Of a stretch of DNA of 7,618 nucleotides, positions 1 to 6,306 are shown piece by piece; position 1 is the stretch's first letter; the number at the start of each line of letters is the position of its first letter. Below the pieces are notes generated by a model, which did not search any database, was not told the origin of the DNA, and worked only from the letters and a program-made list of their open reading frames with translations. This DNA is from Dehalococcoidia bacterium UBA5629. Its GTDB lineage: Bacteria; Chloroflexota; Dehalococcoidia; GIF9; UBA5629. The translations under genes were made by a program, and so were the position numbers. The stretch is taken from NCBI GenBank assembly GCA_002421445.1, contig DIKB01000095.1, positions 1 to 7,618 of the forward strand. The letters run 5' to 3'.

Positions 1-1021
1 CCCAGGATACCTGATGGAATCGGACGTGTTTCAAACGATCGATATTCGGCATTACCCTTTTATCTATATACTCGTCGGGCGATAGGAAAGTGACTTTGGT
101 ATCGGCATCGGCAATGACATTCGTCCATGCGTTCTGCATTACATCGAGAGCTATGTCCCCGAAGTCCATGAGTTCCAGATCTTGAATGTAGAGGATGAGA
201 CCTTTATCAGGCGACTCCTGCAAAGCCTGCCGGAGAACAGCTTCATATTCTCCTATAGCTGTCATGCGGTCAATAGGGGCTCGAACATATTTATGATCCC
301 GATATTCTTCGGGAAGTACCCAGTAACGCCCAATGTTATACCCCTGATTTCTCACACCATCTATTTTCCATTTTGTAATAGGACGCCAAATATACTGGGA
401 AACGGGGAAATGACGCGGCAAGGCAATAATGTCCTGCCCGATAAGGAATGGCTCATACTTTTCATTGAGTTCGCCGTCAGCCTGATAGTTAGTTTTATCG
501 TGGTCGAAATTGGGGAATATGACCCATTTGATACCGCTGTTTTTTAAAGCGCCGAGCTTGTTTGCATCCAATGATCCTTCGGTCGGAAAAAGTCCGGGAT
601 ATTTGGGCTGTGGTACTTTCAATATATCGTGAATATGTTCACGATTAAGGCGAATCTCATCCTCTATTTCAGGTTCGGTCAGTAAGGCTATATGCGTATG
701 ATGGGCATAGCCGTACACGGGGTAGATCAGTTTGGCATTGTAGGCCTTTTTTAGTTCGCTCAACGTTTCGGGCATGAGATCGGTCATTTGATTCAGCAGT
801 TCATTCGTGATCTCCAGCGCCACGGGACTTTGCATTTTCCATGCAAAGTTGATTAACTCCATATAAATGTCACGGCCTTCCGCTCTACGTCTCAGAAGCC
901 AGTTTTCGTCTTTTAATGCCTGCTTCAAGTAGACGTCATCGATATTTTCAAGTATTTTTTGCGGAAGCTCCCATGTTGGTTCATGAGCGTGAAAAGCCAG
1001 GATAACATATACTTCCTTCAC
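1..1021 (-). CDS. Divergent GH57 family glycoside hydrolase, C-terminus beyond left edge
   Basis: The frame is open from a GTG start to the left edge: 340 residues are visible and the C-terminus is missing. It looks like a GH57 (PF03065-type) catalytic domain, a family of retaining enzymes acting on alpha-glucans. Region 1 is FHAHEPTW (residues 10-17), closer to the classical H-x-H-x-P form than in the two short GH57 neighbours. Region 2 is GYAHHTHIALLTEPEIEDEI (104-123). FPTEGS (145-150) carries the probable nucleophile E148. LYIQDLELMDFG (277-288) carries the probable acid/base, best aligned as D281. E148 and D281 are about 133 residues apart, against about 90 in the neighbours, so this is another subfamily with an enlarged middle section. 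The GTG start is chosen because AGGAGA lies 4 bases upstream and the protein begins directly at the first beta strand (KEVYVILAFH). It follows the upstream GH57 gene by 8 bases, so it is probably cotranslated. No signal peptide is visible, so it is likely cytoplasmic. The substrate cannot be named; amylase, glucanotransferase or branching activity are all possible. Confidence 0.85.
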   Translation of the reverse strand, partial: MKEVYVILAFHAHEPTWELPQKILENIDDVYLKQALKDENWLLRRRAEGRDIYMELINFAWKMQSPVALEITNELLNQMTDLMPETLSELKKAYNAKLIYPVYGYAHHTHIALLTEPEIEDEIRLNREHIHDILKVPQPKYPGLFPTEGSLDANKLGALKNSGIKWVIFPNFDHDKTNYQADGELNEKYEPFLIGQDIIALPRHFPVSQYIWRPITKWKIDGVRNQGYNIGRYWVLPEEYRDHKYVRAPIDRMTAIGEYEAVLRQALQESPDKGLILYIQDLELMDFGDIALDVMQNAWTNVIADADTKVTFLSPDEYIDKRVMPNIDRLKHVRFHQVSW

Positions 1022-1025
1022 GTAG

Positions 1026-1031
1026 TCTCCT
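1026..1031 (-). promoter_or_regulatory. Ribosome binding site AGGAGA deciding the GTG start of the third GH57 gene
   Basis: On the minus strand AGGAGA lies 4 bases before the GTG at 1021. It overlaps the TAG stop codon (1032-1030) of the preceding GH57 gene. No ATG gives an equally good start for the divergent GH57 protein. The overlap of stop codon and ribosome binding site suggests translational coupling. Confidence 0.7.
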
Positions 1032-2262
1032 ATGTTTGACCAAACGTTAGTTCAGAGCTTACCATGCCATGCTCATTCAAGTATTGCTGTTTTATTTCTC
1101 GCGCTTTGCCACTTTCCTGCCAGTTTCTGGCAGTTGCTATCAGAGAATTGAAAATTGTATTTACTTCCGTCAGCTTATCTGGCGGTAAACACTCATGCAT
1201 GGTCTGAGCAGCTTCATAGAGTTTTCTAGCTCCAGCTTCGATCATGCCGGTGTCCCACCAGGGGCGACAGCTGGCCCACCAGTATTGACAGCTATGAAGC
1301 CCTTCGTCTAAAAGCAGGCGGGCAGTCGCATAACACTTTGAGTTCTCCGGCAGTTGATGAACGAGCTTTATGGTTAAATCAGTCAGTTGCCACTGTATTT
1401 TATGAAGCTCATGACCAGGATATGCCCATTGAGGGTATGGGATACCCCGGTCCATTTCATCTTCCCAGGTGCTCCAGGATGATGGCAACGGGGAAACGCT
1501 TTCTCTGGCAGAAAACAGTCGATAGAGTTCCGAGACGGTACAGGTCTGAGGATTTCCATCGTCGAAAATTTCCTGAAGCAATTTTTCCTGTCCCGGCCTG
1601 TGATGTCCGTAGATTTCACCATCGGTTCCGGTCAGCAGGTAACAATGTTTGCCAGTCCTGCCTGCCAGTGCCCTGGTAAATGCTCGTTTATCGGGATATG
1701 TCCCATATGTCAATCCGGCGCTGAACGGGCGCTCCTTAAAAAAGACACTGAAATCTTTCAGTCCGCTGATCCGGTAGATAGTATCATCTTTTGCTATTCC
1801 CACTTTACCCTGGCAGGCGATCTCATCCACAATAATCCAGGAGAACCCGAATTCTGCAACGATCTTCGCTACGTCGAAGTTGTAGCACATTTCAGGAGGG
1901 AAGAATCCGGTGGGGTTATAGATATCGCCGAAATAGCGCCTGTTTATTTTCGTATTCAATTCTATCTGTCTTCTTATCTCACCTTCCGGAATAAGAGGTA
2001 AGATCGGGTGGTACATGGCGCTTCCCGTAAATTCAATCTGTCCCCTTTCTGCCAGTCGGCCCAGCCCTTCAATGACATTCGAATATCCGTAACGGGCAAG
2101 CTGTTCAGTAAGAATAGCGCTGATGTTCAATGTTATTTTGCCCTTTTTAGAATGTTCCAGAACTGAGACAAGATTTTTATAACATTCCCCTGTTACCTTG
2201 CGAACGATCTCCTCAGTTTGAGTCGGGGGCTGATAGATATGTAAAAAATTTGCCCAATACAT
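1030..2262 (-). CDS. Short GH57 family alpha-glucan-active enzyme (410 aa)
   Basis: This is a complete GH57 catalytic domain with all five family regions in order: LHIYQPP (7-13), TGSAMYHPILPLIP (79-92), GFFPPEM (119-125) with probable nucleophile E124, LTGTDGEIYGHH (210-221) with probable acid/base D214, and LHSCQYWWAS (322-331). GH57 enzymes act on alpha-1,4/1,6-glucans with retention. At 410 residues it is far shorter than GH57 4-alpha-glucanotransferases or amylopullulanases, and it has no C-terminal beta-sandwich or other added domain. There is no signal peptide, so it is expected in the cytoplasm. It is clearly paralogous to the GH57 gene at 5011-6306; by eye the first 150 residues are roughly half identical. 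It begins 40 bases after treT, and an AAGGAGT ribosome binding site 9 bases upstream supports the ATG at 2262. Its place directly after treT suggests a role in glycogen or maltodextrin turnover linked to trehalose, but the exact reaction (amylase, transferase or branching) cannot be read from the sequence. Confidence 0.92.
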   Translation of the reverse strand: MYWANFLHIYQPPTQTEEIVRKVTGECYKNLVSVLEHSKKGKITLNISAILTEQLARYGYSNVIEGLGRLAERGQIEFTGSAMYHPILPLIPEGEIRRQIELNTKINRRYFGDIYNPTGFFPPEMCYNFDVAKIVAEFGFSWIIVDEIACQGKVGIAKDDTIYRISGLKDFSVFFKERPFSAGLTYGTYPDKRAFTRALAGRTGKHCYLLTGTDGEIYGHHRPGQEKLLQEIFDDGNPQTCTVSELYRLFSARESVSPLPSSWSTWEDEMDRGIPYPQWAYPGHELHKIQWQLTDLTIKLVHQLPENSKCYATARLLLDEGLHSCQYWWASCRPWWDTGMIEAGARKLYEAAQTMHECLPPDKLTEVNTIFNSLIATARNWQESGKAREIKQQYLNEHGMVSSELTFGQT

Positions 2263-2271
2263 ATATGACGA

Positions 2272-2278
2272 ACTCCTT
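2272..2278 (-). promoter_or_regulatory. Ribosome binding site AAGGAGT for the GH57 gene at 1030-2262
   Basis: A strong Shine-Dalgarno match lies 9 bases before the ATG at 2262, inside the 40-base gap after treT. It fixes the start codon and indicates independent ribosome loading on a shared transcript. Confidence 0.75.
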
Positions 2279-2302
2279 GTGTCTAGACTAGCTTGACTGC
2301 AA

Positions 2303-3550
2303 CTAGAGATAAATCACATCATCGGGATGATAAAGAGATAAAAACAGAAGCAGATAGTCTCTAACATGACGGGTTATCAGAAAATTTTGCTTTACGTGCT
2401 GGTGTCCGTTTTGCCCGAGCCAATTGGCGTATTCCCGATTGATTAACAATTGTCTGATGGAATAAGCCGCTCCTTCAATGCTGTGGCATAATAGACCGGT
2501 AAATTTGTGTTTTACCTGGAGCGTGATGCCGCCGACGCCGGTAGCAACGACCGGTTTCTTTTTCCAGAGTGCTTCGCTAACGGTGAGTCCGAACCCTTCC
2601 TTAATTGATTTCTGCAAGATTACCGTTGCTGCTCGCTGGAGCGCATTAATTTCAATATCGCTTCCGGGTGGGATCAACAGGACATGGATATCGGGATTTC
2701 CCGAGGCACGCTCTTTTACTTCTTTGAGAACCTCTTCGGATTCAGGGTCATCGGTGGCAGTCCCTCCTGCCAGCACTAGCTGGCAATCGATATTTTTCCT
2801 CACCATTTCAAAGGCAGCAATCACGCCGACCGGATCTTTGAGACGATCAAATCGGGAAACCTGCAGGATCATTGGTTTTTCCTGATATAATCCGTATTTG
2901 GACAGAACAGCATTGATTGTTTCAATTGGCAACTCTTTATTTTTATCGCTCAGAGGATCGATTGACGGTGAAATTAAAAACTGGGGTATTGAAAGCTGCC
3001 GGGCAAAATTGGGAGCTGAAAAAACCGCAGCGTCATAATGAACGATAAATTTGTGGAGAAAATTCCATACAGTTTCGTCGGGAGATGAAATATCGATGTG
3101 ACATCTCCATGCCCACTTTCGTCCTATAGTTTCCTTTTGGGCAATAAGCGCTATTGGCTGCGGGTCGTGGACAAAGATGATATCACCGTATAACTTGATC
3201 TGTTCGGCATTTTTCTGAGTTGTCTCTATAAATAAATCAAAATCAGAGGCAGTAATATTTTCGTGTATTCCATGGATTGCATTATGGAATTTTTTTGTTA
3301 CAGAGAAAAAATCATTGTTTCCCTGAATTACATCCCATCTCATATCAACACCGAGCTGATTCACCAGAGGCACCATATGGTCCAGTATTTCCGCTACTCC
3401 ACCGCCGATATAGGTTGAATTGATATTTTGAATGACTTTGTTGTTCAGCCTATCGCCAAGCAATCTCAGCTCTTCGATATAGCTTCTACCGACAATCGGC
3501 TCATAATCCTGAATTTTGGATTTTGATTGTTTGTTAGAATTTTCTTGCAT
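2303..3550 (-). CDS. treT: Trehalose glycosyltransferring synthase, GT4 family (TreT)
   Basis: This is a 415-residue GT-B fold glycosyltransferase resembling TreT (EC 2.4.1.245), which reversibly joins NDP-glucose and glucose to give trehalose. The length matches the TreT family; the fungal-type trehalose phosphorylase relatives are much longer. Key features are the N-terminal glycine-rich loop IGGGVAEIL (48-56), followed by a TreT-like stretch with MRWDVIQGNNDFF (70-82); FVHDPQP (126-132); the donor-site VSRFDRLKDP (231-240) with R233 and K238; and KEGFGLTVSEAL (317-328), which holds the GT4 E-x7-E pair E318/E326, followed by KPVVATGVGGI (332-342). The first 15 or so residues are a polar tail. 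No signal peptide or membrane segment is visible, so it is cytoplasmic. It starts 8 bases after the MscS-like gene, with AGGAAG overlapping that gene's stop, so the channel and the trehalose enzyme are probably co-expressed. ADP-glucose as donor is an inference from the adjacent glgA. Another GT4 specificity remains possible. Confidence 0.88.
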   Translation of the reverse strand: MQENSNKQSKSKIQDYEPIVGRSYIEELRLLGDRLNNKVIQNINSTYIGGGVAEILDHMVPLVNQLGVDMRWDVIQGNNDFFSVTKKFHNAIHGIHENITASDFDLFIETTQKNAEQIKLYGDIIFVHDPQPIALIAQKETIGRKWAWRCHIDISSPDETVWNFLHKFIVHYDAAVFSAPNFARQLSIPQFLISPSIDPLSDKNKELPIETINAVLSKYGLYQEKPMILQVSRFDRLKDPVGVIAAFEMVRKNIDCQLVLAGGTATDDPESEEVLKEVKERASGNPDIHVLLIPPGSDIEINALQRAATVILQKSIKEGFGLTVSEALWKKKPVVATGVGGITLQVKHKFTGLLCHSIEGAAYSIRQLLINREYANWLGQNGHQHVKQNFLITRHVRDYLLLFLSLYHPDDVIYL

Positions 3551-3554
3551 AATT

Positions 3555-3560
3555 CTTCCT
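3555..3560 (-). promoter_or_regulatory. Ribosome binding site AGGAAG of treT overlapping the upstream stop codon
   Basis: AGGAAG lies 4 bases before the treT ATG at 3550 and includes two bases of the TAG stop (3561-3559) of the channel gene. This close arrangement suggests that treT translation is coupled to translation of the channel. Confidence 0.6.
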
Positions 3561-4941
3561 ATCTCGTGTGTGTTTCCACGATTTCGATAATGTTAGCCCT
3601 TAGACTTTCCAGCGTATATGTATAGGGGTCCAGACGTGCAATTTTACCGGCCAGGTCTTTATCTCCCAGACAGTCTTCAATCCAGACGGAAAAATCATTG
3701 GAACTTTTCTTAAGCCGTAGTCTCGCTTCGAAAATGTGATAGAAAATGGAATCGATAGTTATTTTCTTCATCACCTCGATGAATTCTCTCAGATCATGTG
3801 CTATGTAAGCCGTTGGCAATATTACAATCTTGGAACGGATAAAATGGAAGGCCTCTCCCTCTATGGCTACCCTGTCATCAGGGTTATGTGCCATATAATC
3901 GGTGATGACACCGACCAGCCGCATTTTCAAAGCGTCCAGTGATGGATAATCGAAGGCATCTATACTGGCCAACCTCTCTCCGAGTATCTCATGTCCCAGG
4001 CTATCGCTTACCCACAGAGCAAAGTCATTAGCCGGTTCCGGTGTTAAATAATGGTGTTCTTCCAAAAAGCTGTGTGTATGATAATAGATAATTGAGTCGG
4101 ACGCTTCCTTCATTATTTCGGCCAGTTCCTGTAGGTTAGTGGCCTTGAGGCCGGTCAATTGTTTGAAGGTGAGACGGGTATAGAAACGAAAAGGAGATGA
4201 TGCTTTCTTGAGGGGATGGCCATAATTGATTATTCTTGTCCTGGACAGAATAGTATTGGGAATAATGGTACAATTCCCTTCCAGCGTCTTAATCTCCGTG
4301 TTTCTCCAGTTCAGAGCAGTTATATAACCCGATTCTCCGTTCTCGGTTTGTATGAAATCTCCTTTTTTTATCTGCTCGCTCCATGCGATATGCGCCCCGT
4401 AGAACAGACTGGGAAGCGTATCTCTCAGAGCAAAAATTGCGATAAGCAGTCCGGCGGCTAATACAAGAATAATGGGGGTCGTCGGCATCCCCCAGATATC
4501 AAGCACTATCAGCAATCCAACGACGATAACCGTTGTTCTGACAACATTAACCAGTAATGGTATTTGCGCACGGAACAGCTCTCTTTTCGTTAAATAGAAC
4601 CTGATTAATTTTTCGCTCAGAGTAATCATAACCAGCATAATCGATACTACGAATAATGTGGATATTACTCTTCCGGCGACTAATTTATACTCCGGATCGA
4701 GAACGGAGACATACACCGCCAGATATATTCCCAGCAGAATGAACCAGAGAAGAAACGGATTGCGGAACGTTTCGATGACTAATTGGGTACCTGCCCATTT
4801 ACTTTTTGCCGTCCATCTCCTGAAGACATCAAACGCTTTTCTCCTCAGCCATAAGCCGACGATATACGCAGTGAGAAACGTTAAAACCGGTATTATTATC
4901 AGAAGCCAGTTATTGAGTAACCATTGCATCAATTCAGCCAT
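3559..4941 (-). CDS. MscS-family mechanosensitive channel fused to two DUF5752-like domains
   Basis: This 460-residue protein has two parts. The first (about 1-243) is membrane-bound, with five hydrophobic segments near residues 11-32, 62-81, 90-110, 127-149 and 154-172. The last corresponds to the pore helix TM3 of MscS (ILVLAAGLLIAIFALRDTL, 158-176). A MscS-like beta domain follows: KKGDFIQTENGESGYI (192-207), NWRNTEIKTLEGN (211-223) and TIIPNTIL (225-232). MscS channels open under membrane tension and release solutes during hypo-osmotic shock. The second part (about 250-460) replaces the usual MscS alpha/beta cage domain with two tandem copies of a domain that I recognise as DUF5752-like. 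Copy 1 holds SIIYYHTHSFLEEHHYLTPE (283-302) and NDFALWVSDSLG (305-316). Copy 2 holds the parallel NDFSVWIEDCLG (415-426). The pore hinge has R173-D174 where E. coli MscS has Q112-G113. The ATG at 4941 has AAGGA 9 bases upstream. Its position in front of treT suggests osmotic coupling, which is inference. Confidence 0.88.
   Translation of the reverse strand: MAELMQWLLNNWLLIIIPVLTFLTAYIVGLWLRRKAFDVFRRWTAKSKWAGTQLVIETFRNPFLLWFILLGIYLAVYVSVLDPEYKLVAGRVISTLFVVSIMLVMITLSEKLIRFYLTKRELFRAQIPLLVNVVRTTVIVVGLLIVLDIWGMPTTPIILVLAAGLLIAIFALRDTLPSLFYGAHIAWSEQIKKGDFIQTENGESGYITALNWRNTEIKTLEGNCTIIPNTILSRTRIINYGHPLKKASSPFRFYTRLTFKQLTGLKATNLQELAEIMKEASDSIIYYHTHSFLEEHHYLTPEPANDFALWVSDSLGHEILGERLASIDAFDYPSLDALKMRLVGVITDYMAHNPDDRVAIEGEAFHFIRSKIVILPTAYIAHDLREFIEVMKKITIDSIFYHIFEARLRLKKSSNDFSVWIEDCLGDKDLAGKIARLDPYTYTLESLRANIIEIVETHTR
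3568..3852 (-). other. Second, diverged DUF5752-like domain of the channel protein (residues about 364-458)
   Basis: It repeats the architecture of the first copy: AFHF start (364-367), DLREFIEVMKK (383-393), SIFYH (398-402), NDFSVWIEDCLG (415-426), LAGKIARLDPYTY (430-442) and a closing helix to the end of the protein. The His-rich HHYLTPEP stretch of copy 1 is shortened to FEARLRLKKSS, so only H402 of the clustered histidines remains. The two copies have probably specialised. Confidence 0.65.
3886..4194 (-). other. First DUF5752-like domain of the channel protein (residues about 250-352)
   Basis: This is the better conserved copy. In order it shows a conserved start (FRFYTRLTFKQLTGLKATNL), a helix with LQELAEIMKEA, the His-rich YYHTHSFLEEHHYL (286-299), PEPANDFALWV (301-311) and LGERLASIDAFDY (320-332). 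I recognise this pattern from memory as the DUF5752 family, whose function is unknown; a profile search would settle it. The clustered histidines H288, H290, H296 and H297 could bind a metal or ligand, but that is speculation. Confidence 0.7.
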
Positions 4942-5010
4942 TGAAACCCTTCCTTAGATTTAATCTCCAAAGCCGATACAGCGTATGTTTCACGGGCACA
5001 ACTGAATATA
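4942..5010 (-). other. Longest intergenic gap, 69 bases, before the channel gene
   Basis: This spacer separates the GH57 stop (5013-5011) from the channel ATG. It holds the ribosome binding site AAGGAAGGG (4947-4955) and, just beside it, an 11-base near-palindrome AGATTTAATCT on the plus strand (4956-4966). No GC-rich hairpin followed by a T-run is present, so no intrinsic terminator is seen. No convincing -35/-10 pair is visible either. Confidence 0.5.
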
Positions 5011-6306
5011 TCACATAAAGAGCCTGTCGGTAATTTTATTTCTCATATCTCTGGCGGCAACAAGCTTGTGGTAATAATCTGTTTTAATCTGTGTACTCGT
5101 TCCGCTGAGGTTAATTGACCGGTAAGCATTGACAATGACACGCCACTGCTCAATAAGCCCCATGTGTATTAAGTTTATGTCCCACATCGGTCTCCGGCTT
5201 GCCCACCAGAACTGGCAGCTGTGTAATGCTCTGTCCAGCAAGCCCCTTGCAATGAGTGCAGACTTCCTGCTCTCGTCATTATCACTATCTTTCAGCGCTC
5301 TGCTGACGATATCGATACAAATACCGATATGCTCCCATTGCAAACGATGGATTTCATTTTCTTTATCCTGCCACAGAGGGAAAGGATTACCTGTATTTAG
5401 ATCGTCCCTGTCTGTACTCCATGATGAAGCAATAGGCTCTACGGGATCTCCTGTCGGAAATGCGTCCAATAATTCACTTATGGTTACAGCTCGAACCTCA
5501 TTGGTTAAGTCTCCATTTGCCAGTAGCATATTTTCCCGTCTTGCCAGAGGTGTAATTTGTTTGTACGTGTCAAAAGTATGTATCGTCGGTTGAATTTCCT
5601 CATAAACTTCCGCTAAGAATAATTTCTCCCAGTGCTGTATGTGGTGTCCGTATGTCTCCGCATCCATAGCAGTAACGACGTAGATGTTTTCTTTGCCTTG
5701 TTTAAGCTGCTTTAAATTTTGCAAAAATTCTGCCGGGCTTATTTCCTGAAAGCTGATTTTATTACTGATTATATTATCTCTGAAAAAAACTCTGAGCAGT
5801 TTTTGCCCGCGACGTATGGAGTGAATTTCGTCAAGCGGCCATTGCGTTTGACAGGCGATACCGCTCACGATAATCCACTTGTATCCTGAATCTATGATTG
5901 ACTCCGCTATATCAGGTGAATAGCACAATTCCGGAGGAAAAAAACCGGATGGTTGATATGCATCGCCGAAAAAATGCTTGTTCGTTACATTATTGAGACG
6001 TATCTGTCTTTCGCTCTCTTCTTTTGGGATTAAAGGGAAAATGGGATGATATTTGCCGCTGCCGGTAAACTCAATTTGGCCTCTTTCCGCAAGCTCTTTG
6101 AGTCCTTCAATGACATCGTTGTGTCCGCACTCATAGAGCATTTCGGTAAGGACGCCATTGATATTAACTGTCGCTTTAGCGTAACGATGCTGACGAAAGA
6201 CATCAATGAGAGGCCGATATGATTCATCACAGATCTTTCGAAGTACTTCAGGGCGTTGTGTCGGCGGCTGATAAAAGTGTAGGAGCTGTGCCCAGTGAAT
6301 CATCAT
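5011..6306 (-). CDS. Short GH57 family alpha-glucan-active enzyme (431 aa), paralog of the 1030-2262 gene
   Basis: This is a complete GH57 catalytic domain without accessory domains. The family regions are LLHFYQPP (8-15), TGSGKYHPIFPLIP (81-94), GFFPPEL (121-127) with probable nucleophile E126, VTAMDAETYGHH (211-222) with probable acid/base D215, and LHSCQFWWAS (361-370). It differs from its paralog mainly by about 32 extra residues between D215 and the shared SSWST motif (294-298), roughly residues 237-270. No signal peptide is seen, so it should act in the cytoplasm on glycogen or maltodextrin; the exact reaction is not determined. The start overlaps the glgA stop as ATGA. A second ATG follows at once (6303), and the GGAGG at 6311-6315 is 4 bases from the first ATG and 7 from the second, so translation may begin at the second, giving 430 residues. 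Direct coupling to glycogen synthase argues for a role in building or remodelling the polymer, possibly branching, as no other branching enzyme is visible here. Confidence 0.92.
   Translation of the reverse strand: MMIHWAQLLHFYQPPTQRPEVLRKICDESYRPLIDVFRQHRYAKATVNINGVLTEMLYECGHNDVIEGLKELAERGQIEFTGSGKYHPIFPLIPKEESERQIRLNNVTNKHFFGDAYQPSGFFPPELCYSPDIAESIIDSGYKWIIVSGIACQTQWPLDEIHSIRRGQKLLRVFFRDNIISNKISFQEISPAEFLQNLKQLKQGKENIYVVTAMDAETYGHHIQHWEKLFLAEVYEEIQPTIHTFDTYKQITPLARRENMLLANGDLTNEVRAVTISELLDAFPTGDPVEPIASSWSTDRDDLNTGNPFPLWQDKENEIHRLQWEHIGICIDIVSRALKDSDNDESRKSALIARGLLDRALHSCQFWWASRRPMWDINLIHMGLIEQWRVIVNAYRSINLSGTSTQIKTDYYHKLVAARDMRNKITDRLFM

Noticed and set aside
182..547. Open frame on the plus strand of about 120 codons
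   Set aside because: It lies entirely antisense to the GH57 coding region that runs from 1021 to the left edge. Its translation shows no recognisable family, and the minus-strand frame has clear conserved motifs.
1338..2001. Two overlapping plus-strand open frames
   Set aside because: They are antisense to the conserved GH57 gene at 1030-2262, show no domain pattern and overlap each other in different frames.
2281..2288. Perfect 8-base palindrome GTCTAGAC in the gap between treT and the GH57 gene
   Set aside because: It is too short to call an operator, lacks a T-run for a terminator and has no second copy in the other gaps.
2478..2885. Plus-strand open frame of 135 codons opposite treT
   Set aside because: It is antisense to the strongly conserved donor-binding half of TreT and its translation shows no family signature.
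4956..4966. AGATTTAATCT near-palindrome upstream of the channel gene
   Set aside because: An 11-base AT-rich symmetry is expected by chance. No matching promoter elements accompany it, so it is noted in the spacer but not called as an operator.
4942..5010. Possible internal promoter in the 69-base gap (TTGTGC followed 17 bases later by TATCGG on the minus strand)
   Set aside because: The -10 match is only about half of consensus, and the genes on both sides fit one transcript.
5129..5593. Plus-strand open frame of 154 codons
   Set aside because: It is antisense to the C-terminal half of the GH57 gene. The serine- and leucine-rich translation looks hydrophobic but is a by-product of the opposite strand.
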